Assembly (NCBI GenBank): GCA_016787265.1
Contig: JAEUVF010000016.1
Span: 1 to 64,000, forward strand
Direction of reading: 5' to 3'
Length of the DNA stretch: 64,000 bases
Source of the DNA: Flavipsychrobacter sp.
GTDB lineage: Bacteria; Bacteroidota; Bacteroidia; Chitinophagales; Chitinophagaceae
The notes beneath the pieces are model-generated. The model saw nothing but the letters and a program-made list of their open reading frames with translations, was not told the DNA's origin and ran no database searches. Numbering within the stretch: position 1 is the first letter of the stretch; each line of letters begins with the position of its first letter. Of this stretch, positions 39,112 through 47,552 are shown piece after piece. A program made the translations under genes and the position numbers.

Positions 39112-40650
39112 ATGGGTAAAAAATCAATGCACGTTGTGTTCAAACAATACAATCAGCAACAGGCTTTTTTGCTTCCTCCTTCTTTAGATGAACTGGTAAA
39201 AGTGGATCATCCGGTTCGGGTAGTCAATGAGGTAATGGACAAAGTAGACATCGACCCCCTGCTTAAAAAATTCAAGGGCGGTGGTACGAGTAGTTATCAT
39301 CCCAAGATGCTCCTGAAGGTGCTGGTCTATGCTTACATTACCAATACCTATAGCAGCCGCAAGATTGAAGAAGCCTTGCAATCCAATATTCATTTTATGT
39401 GGCTCAGTGGGATGAGTCAACCGGATCACAATACCATCAATCGCTTCCGCTCGGATCGATTAAAAGACAGTCTGCGTTATATTTTTACTCAGGTGGTGGT
39501 GCTGCTGGCCGAGCAGGGAGTGTTGAGTTTGCGGGAAGCCTATGTGGATGGTACCAAAATCGAAGCCAACGCCAATCGCTACACCTTTGTTTGGGGCAAT
39601 GCTATTAAAACCAGCAAGGAGAAGATGAAGCAACAGTTGGATGAGCTCTGGAAGTATGCCCAACAGGTAGCGAAGGAAGAAATGGATGATAAAGATCCCG
39701 GGGGCTTTGATAAGATTGACCCCCAGCAGGTGGAACAGACCATTGCTACCATCAATGAGGCGCTGAAGGATAAAGACGTTCCCGCCAAGGTCAAGCAAAA
39801 GCTGAACTATGCGAAGAAAAACTGGCCCTCCAAACTGGCTCAGTATGAACAGCAAGAGCGTATTATAGGGGAAGACAGAAGTAGCTACAGTAAAACCGAC
39901 CCGGATGCGACTTTTATGCGCATGAAGGAGGATCACATGAAAAACGGACAATTAAAACCCGGCTACAACCTTCAGCTAAGCACCAACCAGCAATACATTA
40001 CCCATTACAGCCTACACCAAAGTTCTACCGATACCGGCACCTTACAAAAACATCTGGAACACTATCTGCAACAATACAACCAGCACCTGCAAACCGTTAT
40101 AGCCGATGCCGGTTATGGAAGTGAAGAGAACTATCAGTACCTGGAAGAAAAGGGGCTTACCAGTTATGTAAAATACAACTACTTCGACCGGGAGCAACAA
40201 GGTGCCAAGCCCAAAGGAGTACTGAGTACCGACCAGTTGTATTACAACCAGCAACAGGATTGCTATTATTGCCCGATGGGCCAGCGCATGGACCGCATCC
40301 GGGATAGAAAACGTACTACCCGGACCGGTTTTGTACAAACCCTTGCCCGTTACCAGGCACGCAATTGTTCGAACTGTCCAATGAGAGGGGCTTGTCATAA
40401 AGCAGAAGGGAATAAAATTATGGAAGTGAATCAGAACATGCAGCGGCTTCGGGAGAACAGCCGACATAACCTGCTATCAGAAGCGGGTATCCATTACCGT
40501 AAGCAACGATGTGTAGATGTTGAACCCGTGTTTGCCAATATCAAACACAATCACTTCTTCAAGCGCTTTATGTTACGGGGATTGGATAAAGTGCAGATTG
40601 AAACAGGATTGCTGGCGATCGCCCATAACCTGCGAAAAAAAGCAGCTTAG
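39112..40650 (+). CDS. IS1182-family transposase
   Basis: 512 aa, full length and intact. The N-terminal DUF772-type domain contains 'YHPKMLLKVLVYAYITNTYSSRKIEEALQSNIHFMWLSGMSQPDHNTINRFRSD'. The DDE domain gives 'AYVDGTKIEANANRYTFVWG' (first Asp), 'QTVIADAGYGSEENYQYLEEKG' (second Asp) and the C-terminal 'YRKQRCVDVEPVFANIKHNHFFKRFMLRG' (Glu region). A cysteine cluster (CYYCPMGQ...CSNCPMRGAC) lies between, as usual in IS1182. No frameshift or stop, so the element may still be active. Confidence 0.96.
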   Translation: MGKKSMHVVFKQYNQQQAFLLPPSLDELVKVDHPVRVVNEVMDKVDIDPLLKKFKGGGTSSYHPKMLLKVLVYAYITNTYSSRKIEEALQSNIHFMWLSGMSQPDHNTINRFRSDRLKDSLRYIFTQVVVLLAEQGVLSLREAYVDGTKIEANANRYTFVWGNAIKTSKEKMKQQLDELWKYAQQVAKEEMDDKDPGGFDKIDPQQVEQTIATINEALKDKDVPAKVKQKLNYAKKNWPSKLAQYEQQERIIGEDRSSYSKTDPDATFMRMKEDHMKNGQLKPGYNLQLSTNQQYITHYSLHQSSTDTGTLQKHLEHYLQQYNQHLQTVIADAGYGSEENYQYLEEKGLTSYVKYNYFDREQQGAKPKGVLSTDQLYYNQQQDCYYCPMGQRMDRIRDRKRTTRTGFVQTLARYQARNCSNCPMRGACHKAEGNKIMEVNQNMQRLRENSRHNLLSEAGIHYRKQRCVDVEPVFANIKHNHFFKRFMLRGLDKVQIETGLLAIAHNLRKKAA

Positions 40651-40837
40651 AAGGGAGATTACCGATCTACTACCTCGAAAAACAAGTTTCTGCAACACAA
40701 TAACGCAACACTCACCTCCTTACCTTCCAATTTTGAAACAAAACGTACACTAGCAACATTACCCATACCAGCCCCCATAAAGCTCCCTATACTGAAAAAG
40801 AAAGAGGCCGCCTCTTTTGAGACAGCCTCTTTTTTTG

Positions 40838-40879
40838 CCACCGGTCGGGTGCCACCGGTCGGGTGCCACCGGTCGGGTG
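40838..40879. repeat. GC-rich module CACCGGTCGGGTG, three direct copies
   Basis: Units at 40839-40851, 40853-40865 and 40867-40879, each separated by one C, make a perfect 14-bp tandem array between the IS right end and the stop of the LEA-type gene at 40882. This is the inverted orientation of the unit at 29246. Confidence 0.9.
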
Positions 40880-40881
40880 GA

Positions 40882-41355
40882 TTACCAGTCGATTTTTTGT
40901 TTGCCCTGGTAGTTGACCGGAATGTTCATAAAGAAACCGGAACGGCCCATCCTGATGGTGCCATTCACCTTAATATCAAGTTCATTGTTCATTAGCAGGC
41001 TTAGTGCATTTCCCAGCAACTGCTTCATATTAACCTTCATTTGAACCGGGACATAGAAAGTGTCTTTTTTGGGAATCCGGATCAGTGTATCCAGGATCGT
41101 ATTGCCAACCGCCCGGTTATTAATTGCAATTGCCAGGTCTGCTCTCCTGAATTGCAAATCATAATTGTTAGGATTATAATATTTCAAATCTGCCGAAACG
41201 ACAGTTTCATTCATTCCAATTTTTCCCAAACTAAAGTTTTCGAGTGCCTGGTATTTGGGTATCTCGGGTTGCCTGCAAGCCGTCATGCCCAGTAGGGTGA
41301 GGATCAAAAAGGCTATAAGAGGCGATTTAACGCCCATTTTATTTGTCGCTCTCAT
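40882..41355 (-). CDS. LEA type 2-family lipoprotein
   Basis: 157 aa (a second ATG at 41337 is possible). The signal peptide ends in a lipobox 'LLGMTAC' (Cys27). The mature part is one LEA14-like beta-sandwich: 'FSLGKIGMNETVVSADLKYYNPNNYDLQFRRADLAIAINNRAVGN' contains the N-P-N-x-Y/F motif. 'KDTFYVPVQMKVNMKQL' and 'ELDIKVNGTIRMGRSGFFMNIPVNY' complete it. LEA14-type domains bind hydrophobic or unfolded partners; in Bacteroidota these small lipoproteins have no known task. Single gene; its 3' end is directly beside the repeat module. Confidence 0.85.
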   Translation of the reverse strand: MRATNKMGVKSPLIAFLILTLLGMTACRQPEIPKYQALENFSLGKIGMNETVVSADLKYYNPNNYDLQFRRADLAIAINNRAVGNTILDTLIRIPKKDTFYVPVQMKVNMKQLLGNALSLLMNNELDIKVNGTIRMGRSGFFMNIPVNYQGKQKIDW

Positions 41356-41635
41356 TTGATAGCAAAATAGGGGATTTGCCTTTTATACGCAAATTCAATT
41401 GACTGAATTAACCTATCTTTAGTGCCAAAAATATTGGGATTAAAAACATCTATTGACAGATTAAATGAAATTACAGAGAGCTATAAAATTTAGTAGTTAA
41501 ATATTTAAATAAAAAATTGTTATTCAAGTATTTAACTGAAATATCAATTTAATAATTATTGATAATATTATTACCCGATTAGAGTTAATCATACTGTTTT
41601 TGCCATATGTTTAAATGTATTATTATAAATTATAT
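41356..41635. other. AT-rich divergent spacer
   Basis: About 280 bp between the LEA-type gene and the WbqC-like gene, strongly AT-rich. It contains an imperfect inverted repeat (AGTTAAATATTTAA near 41493 against TTCAAGTATTTAACT near 41523). No coding frame and no confident promoter were found. Confidence 0.4.
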
Positions 41636-42247
41636 ATGAATTCATTAAAAACTGATTTACAATATTTTGCAAATGTTAACTGGTATAAAAAAGCATATAA
41701 TTATAAATATGTTTATTTATCGTCATATGAAAGGCACTTGAAAATGAGTTTTCGCAACCGTACGATGATTGCTGGGGCAACCGGACCTCTCCGATTATCA
41801 ATTCCGATTGTTGATGGGAGGAATGAGCGACAGATTTATAAGGAGGTAAAAATGGTGGATGGAAGGTGGCGGATGGAGCATTTTAGAGCGATTGTTTCCT
41901 GCTATAACCGCTCACCCTGGTTTGAGTATTATCGCGACGAAATGGCAGAATTATTCCAACAGTCCTTTGAATACCTGTTCGACTGGAATTTGCATTGCCA
42001 TGAGTGGGTGGTAAAAAAGCTGGGCCTGAATAATCCTTTTGAGATCATGGAGGGGGAAGAACTGGTCACGGGTGACTATGAAAATGCAGTCAATGAATTT
42101 GCGCCAGGTGCTATTTCCAACCTGGTTAACGCGCCTGTTTATACGCAGGTATTCCAGGAAAAAACCGGCTTTGTGGCCGGTTTATCTATACTTGATCTGT
42201 TATTTTGTGAGGGACCATCGGCCGCTAAATGGTTAACGGAATCTTAG
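41636..42247 (+). CDS. WbqC-like family protein
   Basis: 203 aa from ATG 41636 (an earlier ATG at 41615 adds seven residues). The family start is 'TDLQYFANVNWYKKAYNYKYVYLSSYERHLKMSFRNRTMIAGATGPLRLSIPI', matching WbqC-like proteins (usually '..QYFP.INWY..L.....'). 'WRMEHFRAIVSCYNRSPWFEYYRDEMAELF' and 'CHEWVVKKLGL' follow. WbqC proteins are found with O-antigen gene clusters but their reaction is not established. Here it stands alone, tail to tail with the M56 gene and overlapping it by 4 bp. Confidence 0.85.
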   Translation: MNSLKTDLQYFANVNWYKKAYNYKYVYLSSYERHLKMSFRNRTMIAGATGPLRLSIPIVDGRNERQIYKEVKMVDGRWRMEHFRAIVSCYNRSPWFEYYRDEMAELFQQSFEYLFDWNLHCHEWVVKKLGLNNPFEIMEGEELVTGDYENAVNEFAPGAISNLVNAPVYTQVFQEKTGFVAGLSILDLLFCEGPSAAKWLTES

Positions 42248-44124
42248 ATATGAACGATTTTATGCTTTTTACGTAGCTCAGCTTCTTTCTTTCTTAACTG
42301 TTTTTCTTTGATTTCCAACGCTTTTTGTAAAGACTCTTCCAGTTTCTTCAACTCCTGATCCAGTTGTTCAAGTTGCTCCAGAGCCTGTTGGTAAGAAGCG
42401 GAGAGCTGTTGTTGGTTGGCTTTTTTCTGAAGTATTTCCTGGCGAATATGATTTTGTAAAGTTCGTTCTGCTTCCTGCTGAACAACCCTCCAGTTGACCT
42501 TTGCCAGTTCGTTTTCCAGTAGGGATTTGATTTCTGTTTCAGATCCTGACTGATTGCCTAGCTCCATTAGTTGCTGCTGAAGTGCAACCCAATTGATTTT
42601 ATTGAGCGCTAATTGAGTTTGCAGTGCGGCTGCCAGTTGCTGTCTTTCAGCAAGAAGTTTTGCTGAAAGAGCTGGCAAAGTATCGATGTCGGCAACTATC
42701 TCAAAACTCTTTTTGGGAACATAGGGTAACATGTAAATACTGGCGGCTTCTTCTGGAATGCTCAGGTTTGCCTGCGTTCTTTCAAAGGTAAATGCTTTCG
42801 GCGCCTCCCTTACTTCAGCTGTTGCAGTATGCAGAACAGGTGCTGATTCAGCTTCCTGGCTTACCCAGGTTAATTCCGCAGGAGTCTGCTTATCGGATGT
42901 GTGTAAATTATCGTCAATTAATTGATTATCAAATTCATTTTTAAATTTATCGACATTTGTAAATGTGGGATTTGGAACAGGTTGCGGATGTTCAGAAGGT
43001 TGAATTTCGAGTGTAGTATGGTAGGCTGTTTGTGCAGGAAAAAGGCGGTTCCAGGAGGAGGTTCCGGCATTCCAATTGGTCAACATTAGGGGTTCAGCTT
43101 CTTCCTTTTGAGCTATGTTGCCGATAGCTTTCTTACTTGTAGCAGGGTAAAATGGACCAAAGAATGTACTTGCCAGGATCAAAAATAGGAGACCGGCTGA
43201 GAGTTGTTTTTGTTGTTGTTTAAATGGGATCTGCAGCATTCGTTTTACCCGGTTCAACAATAAACTACGATGGGAGCCACCTGCTGCCAAAACCAGACTG
43301 AAGGATCTGCTGCTTCGTTTTTGTTCAAGCAGCAACAAGGCTTCTGCATATTCACTCGGCGTAAATGGAAACTGCAATACCCAATCGTCGCATGCATGTT
43401 CCCTTTCTTCACGAATAATAGAAATAAATAATTTGACAAATGGATTGAAAAAAAATAGGGTTTCCAATACTGAAACTACCCAATTAAATAAATAGTCATT
43501 TCTTTTTATATGAGCTAGTTCATGAATCAGGATAGCTTCAACCTGGGCAGGACTTAATTGGTTAATGGCGGATAAAGGAAGAAGTATGATAGGTTTTATC
43601 CAACCCATGATCTGTGGGCTATCGATTTTTTCAGAAAGCCAGATCTCTACTTTTTTCCCTAAAGTCATATGGCTGCTCATTGTATCGACAAATACCCGCC
43701 AGGTAGCAGGAGATTTGTGAAGTCCGGTTCGTGCACCTCTCCGGAGATCCTGGTATTGAAAGCCTAGTTGAGCAAAACGATAAGCCAGCCAAAGCAGGTA
43801 AAAAAGGGAGATAAAGGAGAAAAGTTGGTGAACAGCTATTTGCAGCTGCCCCCACCAGGTTACACGAAGAAGCGCAGAAGTGTTGTGAGTAAAACCTGTA
43901 TGGAATTGATCACTGCCTTCAAAACCAAGTCCGGTTGCAATAAACCAGGCAGTCCCAAGCAAAAGCAAGACCATTGCCAGGGTATACTTTGATGCGGCTG
44001 AGGGTAAGGGCCAAAGTTTTTGAACAAGCAACCAAACAATCCACAGAATTCCAAACTGCCACCAGCTGTTAACTATAGCCCATCCCAGTGCCTCTAACCA
44101 GGCATGCTGGGGGAGCAGATCCAT
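42244..44124 (-). CDS. M56/BlaR1-type membrane metallopeptidase with coiled-coil tail
   Basis: 626 aa. Four membrane helices in the N-terminal 330 residues enclose the zinc site HELAHIKRNDYL (His201, Glu202, His205). 'EREHACDDWVL' is the third ligand motif of the family. A basic/hydrophobic helix at about 310-330 ends the peptidase part. After it comes a long periplasmic or linker region, then about 130 residues of Gln/Glu/Lys-rich coiled coil (AERQQLAAALQTQLALNKINW ... KKLEESLQKALEIKEKQ). It pairs with the BlaI-like repressor one base upstream. BlaR1-type proteins cleave BlaI on sensing a signal; a penicillin-binding domain is absent, so the signal is different here. Confidence 0.9.
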   Translation of the reverse strand: MDLLPQHAWLEALGWAIVNSWWQFGILWIVWLLVQKLWPLPSAASKYTLAMVLLLLGTAWFIATGLGFEGSDQFHTGFTHNTSALLRVTWWGQLQIAVHQLFSFISLFYLLWLAYRFAQLGFQYQDLRRGARTGLHKSPATWRVFVDTMSSHMTLGKKVEIWLSEKIDSPQIMGWIKPIILLPLSAINQLSPAQVEAILIHELAHIKRNDYLFNWVVSVLETLFFFNPFVKLFISIIREEREHACDDWVLQFPFTPSEYAEALLLLEQKRSSRSFSLVLAAGGSHRSLLLNRVKRMLQIPFKQQQKQLSAGLLFLILASTFFGPFYPATSKKAIGNIAQKEEAEPLMLTNWNAGTSSWNRLFPAQTAYHTTLEIQPSEHPQPVPNPTFTNVDKFKNEFDNQLIDDNLHTSDKQTPAELTWVSQEAESAPVLHTATAEVREAPKAFTFERTQANLSIPEEAASIYMLPYVPKKSFEIVADIDTLPALSAKLLAERQQLAAALQTQLALNKINWVALQQQLMELGNQSGSETEIKSLLENELAKVNWRVVQQEAERTLQNHIRQEILQKKANQQQLSASYQQALEQLEQLDQELKKLEESLQKALEIKEKQLRKKEAELRKKHKIVHI

Positions 44125-44125
44125 A

Positions 44126-44509
44126 TTAGGCTTTTTTTAGGTTATTCAATAAACGCTGAATTTCTTCCAACTCCGCTTCCGAGGCTTTGTGATTACCAAG
44201 GGCCTGTAATACGAGTTGGGTAGGGGAGCCTCCGAATAAGCCATCAATCATTTTATTCAGGAGGTGTTTTTGGGTTTTTTCGCGACTTACAGCAGCCTGG
44301 TAAATGTGCGTTTTGACGGAATCGTCTCTTCTTACCAGTCCTTTTTCATTCATAATCTGCATCAATTTAAGGGTTGTAGTATACCCTACATCCTTTGTTT
44401 TTGACAACTCCTCATGAACTTCCCGAACACTGGCCAACTCTTTTGTCCAGAGTACCTGAAGAATTTCCAGTTCACTTTCAGTAGGTTTAATGTACTTGGT
44501 TGAAGACAT
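44126..44509 (-). CDS. BlaI/MecI/CopY-family repressor
   Basis: 127 aa from ATG 44509; the frame is open to 44581 but those residues lie across the divergent promoter. 'TESELEILQVLWTKELASVREVHEEL...VGYTTTLKLMQIMNEKGLVRRD' is the BlaI winged helix, followed by 'HIYQAAVSREKTQKHLLNKMIDGLFGGSPTQLVLQAL', the dimerisation part. It represses its operon until cleaved by the M56 partner. No beta-lactamase gene is next to it. Divergent from a MarR-type gene. Confidence 0.92.
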   Translation of the reverse strand: MSSTKYIKPTESELEILQVLWTKELASVREVHEELSKTKDVGYTTTLKLMQIMNEKGLVRRDDSVKTHIYQAAVSREKTQKHLLNKMIDGLFGGSPTQLVLQALGNHKASEAELEEIQRLLNNLKKA

Positions 44510-44607
44510 GGTAATAGATTTGAAACCGAATATACGATTGTTTTCGTAAAGCCTTGTTAAGTCGCTGAAAATATTCTTCATGGCGATTTCTTTAGATCAA
44601 ATTTAAA

Positions 44608-44650
44608 TCATAATATTGATATATCAAATAATGATTTATCAATATTATGA
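44608..44650. promoter_or_regulatory. Operator palindromes for the MarR-type regulator
   Basis: TCATAATATTGATA (44608-44621) is repeated in exact inverse as TATCAATATTATGA (44637-44650); the right arm includes the marR-type ATG. Inside, TTGATATATCAA (44616-44627) is a perfect 12-bp palindrome of the size used by MarR dimers. Strong sign of autoregulation. Confidence 0.65.
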
Positions 44651-45084
44651 CTGCAGAAAAACTTAATGCCACTTTTTTTTACCTGCTGGAGAAATCGATC
44701 AAATCCTATCGCCAAATGGCCCAGCGCAATATTTCAGATGAATTCGGGAGCATCACTGTTGACCAGCTCCTGGTGTTACAAACGATGAGGGATCAACCGG
44801 AATTGACTCAGCAACAGATAGCAGTAGCAGTGTTCAAGGACTTTGCGTCCATCACCCGGATCATAGATCTCCTGGTTCGGAAAGGGTTTCTCAAACGTTC
44901 GGATCATCCTACAGACAGACGTCGGTTTGAACTGACTATAACTCCTGAAGGGGAGGATATGCTTGTTCAGGTAAGGCCCCGAATACTTAAAAACAGGCGG
45001 ATTGCTTTGGAAGGAATTGAAGAAGAAGAGTTGGCGGTCGCCCGAAAAGTACTGGCAAGAATTGTTGAGAATTGTTCGCAATAA
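44647..45084 (+). CDS. MarR-family transcriptional regulator
   Basis: 145 aa. The winged helix covers residues 40-100: 'ITVDQLLVLQTMRDQPELTQQQIAVAVFKDFASITRIIDLLVRKGFLKRSDHPTDRRRFELTITPEGE', with the wing 'HPTDRRRFEL' typical of MarR. It has no redox cysteine at the OhrR position. Divergent from the BlaI-type gene and preceded by operator palindromes, one of which contains the start codon. The ligand and any targets besides itself are unknown. Confidence 0.93.
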   Translation: MTAEKLNATFFYLLEKSIKSYRQMAQRNISDEFGSITVDQLLVLQTMRDQPELTQQQIAVAVFKDFASITRIIDLLVRKGFLKRSDHPTDRRRFELTITPEGEDMLVQVRPRILKNRRIALEGIEEEELAVARKVLARIVENCSQ

Positions 45085-45119
45085 AAAAAAGCCCCGGCGT
45101 AGACACGTCGGGACTTTTG
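45085..45119 (+). terminator. Terminator of the marR-type gene
   Basis: AAGCCCCGGCGT pairs imperfectly with ACGTCGGGACTT around four bases, with A/T runs on both sides. It starts directly at the stop and may also serve the convergent pyrophosphatase gene. Confidence 0.7.
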
Positions 45120-45212
45120 GTATTTGGATCTGATTAGTTTCTGCGATAAAGATAGAATAAATATCTATCTGGTTGTCAGCTAATCCATTTTATTGACCGG
45201 AATTAAGAAATT

Positions 45213-47420
45213 TTAGTCTTTCTTAACGAGTACCTTGGGCGCTTCGCTTACGGTAACCTCAATTTTCTGTTCAACAGGACCAGCATGGCTCTGAGATTTG
45301 GTGTCAAACATATCGGCCAGGGTAGGCGCAATAACAAGGGACACGATACTCATCAGCTTAATTAAAATATTCATAGAGGGGCCAGATGTATCCTTGAATG
45401 GATCACCAACAGTATCACCTGTTACAGAAGCTTTGTGTGGCTCAGATTTTTTATAATACATCTCGCCATTGATTTCAACGCCTTTCTCAAAGGATTTCTT
45501 CGCATTGTCCCATGCACCACCGGCATTATTCTGGAACATTCCCATCAGTACGCCACTAACGGTTGCGCCTGCGAGGAATCCACCGAGTGCCTCGGGGCCC
45601 ATCAGAAAACCAATAATCAGGGGAGATACAATCGCGATAGCACCCGGCAGCATCATTTTTTTGATAGAAGCTTCGGTTGAAATAGCTACGCATTTGTCGT
45701 ATTCCGGTTTACCCGTTCCTTCCATAATACCAGGGATGGATTTGAACTGGCGACGCACTTCCTCCACCATTGCCATGGCTGCTTCTCCCACTGCGCGAAT
45801 AGCCAGGGAAGAAAAGATGAAGGGAATCATCCCGCCCACAAACAGACAGGCCAGTACATCCGCGTGGTAAATATCAATTCCGCTGATACCGGATACTCCC
45901 ACAAATGCAGCGAAAAGCGCCAGGGCAGTCAGTGCAGCAGAGGCAATTGCAAAACCTTTACCGGTTGCAGCAGTAGTATTACCAACGGCATCGAGTACAT
46001 CGGTTTTTTCGCGAACTTCTTTGGGCAGTTCACTCATCTCGGCGATGCCACCTGCGTTATCAGCAATCGGACCGAACGCGTCAATTGCCAGCTGCATTGC
46101 GGTGGTAGCCATCATACCGGCGGCGGCAATCGCCACACCATATAATCCGGCAAACCAGTAAGATCCATAGATACCACCTGCCAAAACGAGGATGGGAAGG
46201 AACGTAGATTCCATACCCACTGCGAGACCACCAATTACGTTTGTAGCATGACCGGTTGCAGACTGGCGAATGATACTCATTACCGGACGTTTACCCATTG
46301 CAGTAAAGTATTCTGTAATGATACTCATCAGGGTTCCTACAACCAGACCTACAACGATGGCGTAGAATACATCCATACGGGTGAATTCAAAACCACGGAG
46401 GCTCATGGTTGTTTCCGGTAAAATATATTGAACCAGGAAGAAAGAAGCGATAGCTGTCAGAATAATGGAACCCCAGTTACCCATGTTCAGTGCTTTCTGA
46501 ACGGCATCGGTACTGATACCGGCGCTATCAGAGATCCTGACAAACCAGGTGCCCACAATGGAAAACAGGATACCTACACCGGCAATCAGCATGGGAAGCA
46601 GGATAGGAGAGAAGCCGTTAAAGGCGTCTACAGCAATAGTTTCCTGTCCGAGTACCATGGTTGCCAATACAGTTGCCACATAAGAACCGAACAGATCAGC
46701 TCCCATACCGGCCACATCACCAACATTATCTCCTACGTTATCAGCAATGGTTGCCGGGTTGCGGGGATCGTCTTCCGGAATGCCGGCTTCCACTTTACCT
46801 ACGAGGTCAGCACCCACATCCGCAGCCTTGGTGTAGATACCACCACCTACACGGGCAAAAAGAGCAATGGATTCAGCACCCAGGGAGAAACCGGTCAATA
46901 CTTCAATAGCTTTGGCAACCAGCATATCGTTTGCAGCTACTCCGGGAGCAAACGCCTGAACCAGCACGATGAAGAGTCCGCCAAGACCCAGAACAGCTAA
47001 ACCTGCAACACCCAATCCCATTACGGAACCTCCGGTGAATGACACATTCAGCGCTTTTGATAAACTGGTTCTTGCAGCCTGGGCAGTGCGCACATTTGAT
47101 TTGGTAGCGATACGCATACCGATATATCCTGCCAGAGCACTGAAAACAGCACCTACCACAAAGGCCAATGCGATGGTCCAGTGTGAATGTTCATTTCGGC
47201 TGGCCATGAAACCTAAAAGAATGCCTACGATCACTACGAAATAGCCAAGGATTTTCCACTCTGCCTTCAAAAAGGCCATGGCACCTTCAGCAATGTAATT
47301 ACTGATTTCTTTCATGCGGTCGGAACCTGCATCCTGTTTGGATACCCAGGCAAATTTTACAAAGGTGTAAAGCAAGCCGATCACACCCATTGCCGGAACC
47401 AGATAAAACAATTTGTCCAT
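45213..47420 (-). CDS. hppA: Membrane-bound pyrophosphatase, K+-dependent class
   Basis: 735 aa with about 16 membrane helices. It uses pyrophosphate to pump Na+ or H+. The catalytic motif is DVGADLVGKVEAGIPEDDPRNP (from residue 201), followed by 'DNVGDNVGDVAGMGADLFGSY'. At 'GNTTAATGKGF' (residues 480-490) Ala484 stands where K+-independent enzymes have Lys, so this is a K+-dependent type; most of these in Bacteroidota pump Na+. A short C-terminal tail of Val/Lys/Glu is unusual but harmless. It stands alone with its own -7 box. Confidence 0.95.
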   Translation of the reverse strand: MDKLFYLVPAMGVIGLLYTFVKFAWVSKQDAGSDRMKEISNYIAEGAMAFLKAEWKILGYFVVIVGILLGFMASRNEHSHWTIALAFVVGAVFSALAGYIGMRIATKSNVRTAQAARTSLSKALNVSFTGGSVMGLGVAGLAVLGLGGLFIVLVQAFAPGVAANDMLVAKAIEVLTGFSLGAESIALFARVGGGIYTKAADVGADLVGKVEAGIPEDDPRNPATIADNVGDNVGDVAGMGADLFGSYVATVLATMVLGQETIAVDAFNGFSPILLPMLIAGVGILFSIVGTWFVRISDSAGISTDAVQKALNMGNWGSIILTAIASFFLVQYILPETTMSLRGFEFTRMDVFYAIVVGLVVGTLMSIITEYFTAMGKRPVMSIIRQSATGHATNVIGGLAVGMESTFLPILVLAGGIYGSYWFAGLYGVAIAAAGMMATTAMQLAIDAFGPIADNAGGIAEMSELPKEVREKTDVLDAVGNTTAATGKGFAIASAALTALALFAAFVGVSGISGIDIYHADVLACLFVGGMIPFIFSSLAIRAVGEAAMAMVEEVRRQFKSIPGIMEGTGKPEYDKCVAISTEASIKKMMLPGAIAIVSPLIIGFLMGPEALGGFLAGATVSGVLMGMFQNNAGGAWDNAKKSFEKGVEINGEMYYKKSEPHKASVTGDTVGDPFKDTSGPSMNILIKLMSIVSLVIAPTLADMFDTKSQSHAGPVEQKIEVTVSEAPKVLVKKD

Positions 47421-47454
47421 AATGAAGTACTTGTTAACAAAATTTTAGAGTGGG

Positions 47455-47462
47455 CAAAAATA
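47455..47462 (-). promoter_or_regulatory. -7 box of hppA
   Basis: TATTTTTG on the minus strand, a match to TAnnTTTG, 34 bp before the ATG. No good -33 box was found at the usual spacing. Confidence 0.45.
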
Positions 47463-47474
47463 GGGGAGAAAACG

Positions 47475-47512
47475 CAAAAAAGCACCCCTTAAGGCTTTCG
47501 GGGCGCCTTTTA
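47475..47512 (-). terminator. Possible terminator of the AsmA-like gene
   Basis: On the minus strand AAGGCGCCCC and GGGGTGCTTT form a stem with wobble pairs around an 11-base loop, followed by six T. It lies just past the repeat module at 47517-47542. Confidence 0.6.
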
Positions 47513-47516
47513 TTTT

Positions 47517-47542
47517 CACCCGACCGGTGCCACCGGTCGGGT
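47517..47542. repeat. GC-rich module, inverted pair
   Basis: ACCCGACCGGTG and CACCGGTCGGGT face each other around a single C, a perfect hairpin 10 bp after the AsmA-like stop. Same unit as at 29246 and 40839. Confidence 0.85.
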
Positions 47543-47552
47543 AAATGGTCAG

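Larger units (their letters stand above)
39017..40834 (+). mobile_element. Complete IS1182-family insertion sequence
   Basis: About 1.8 kb bounded by a 21-bp inverted repeat: AAAAAGGGGCTGTCTCAAAAG at 39017-39037 and its complement at 40814-40834, identical in 20 of 21 positions. One transposase gene fills the inside. Both ends make hairpins: GGCTGTC/GACAGC plus a T-run at the left, AAAGAGGC/GCCTCTTT at the right. No clear target duplication can be seen (flanks end ...GAATTAT and start TTGCCACC). The right end touches the GC-rich repeat module. Confidence 0.9.
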
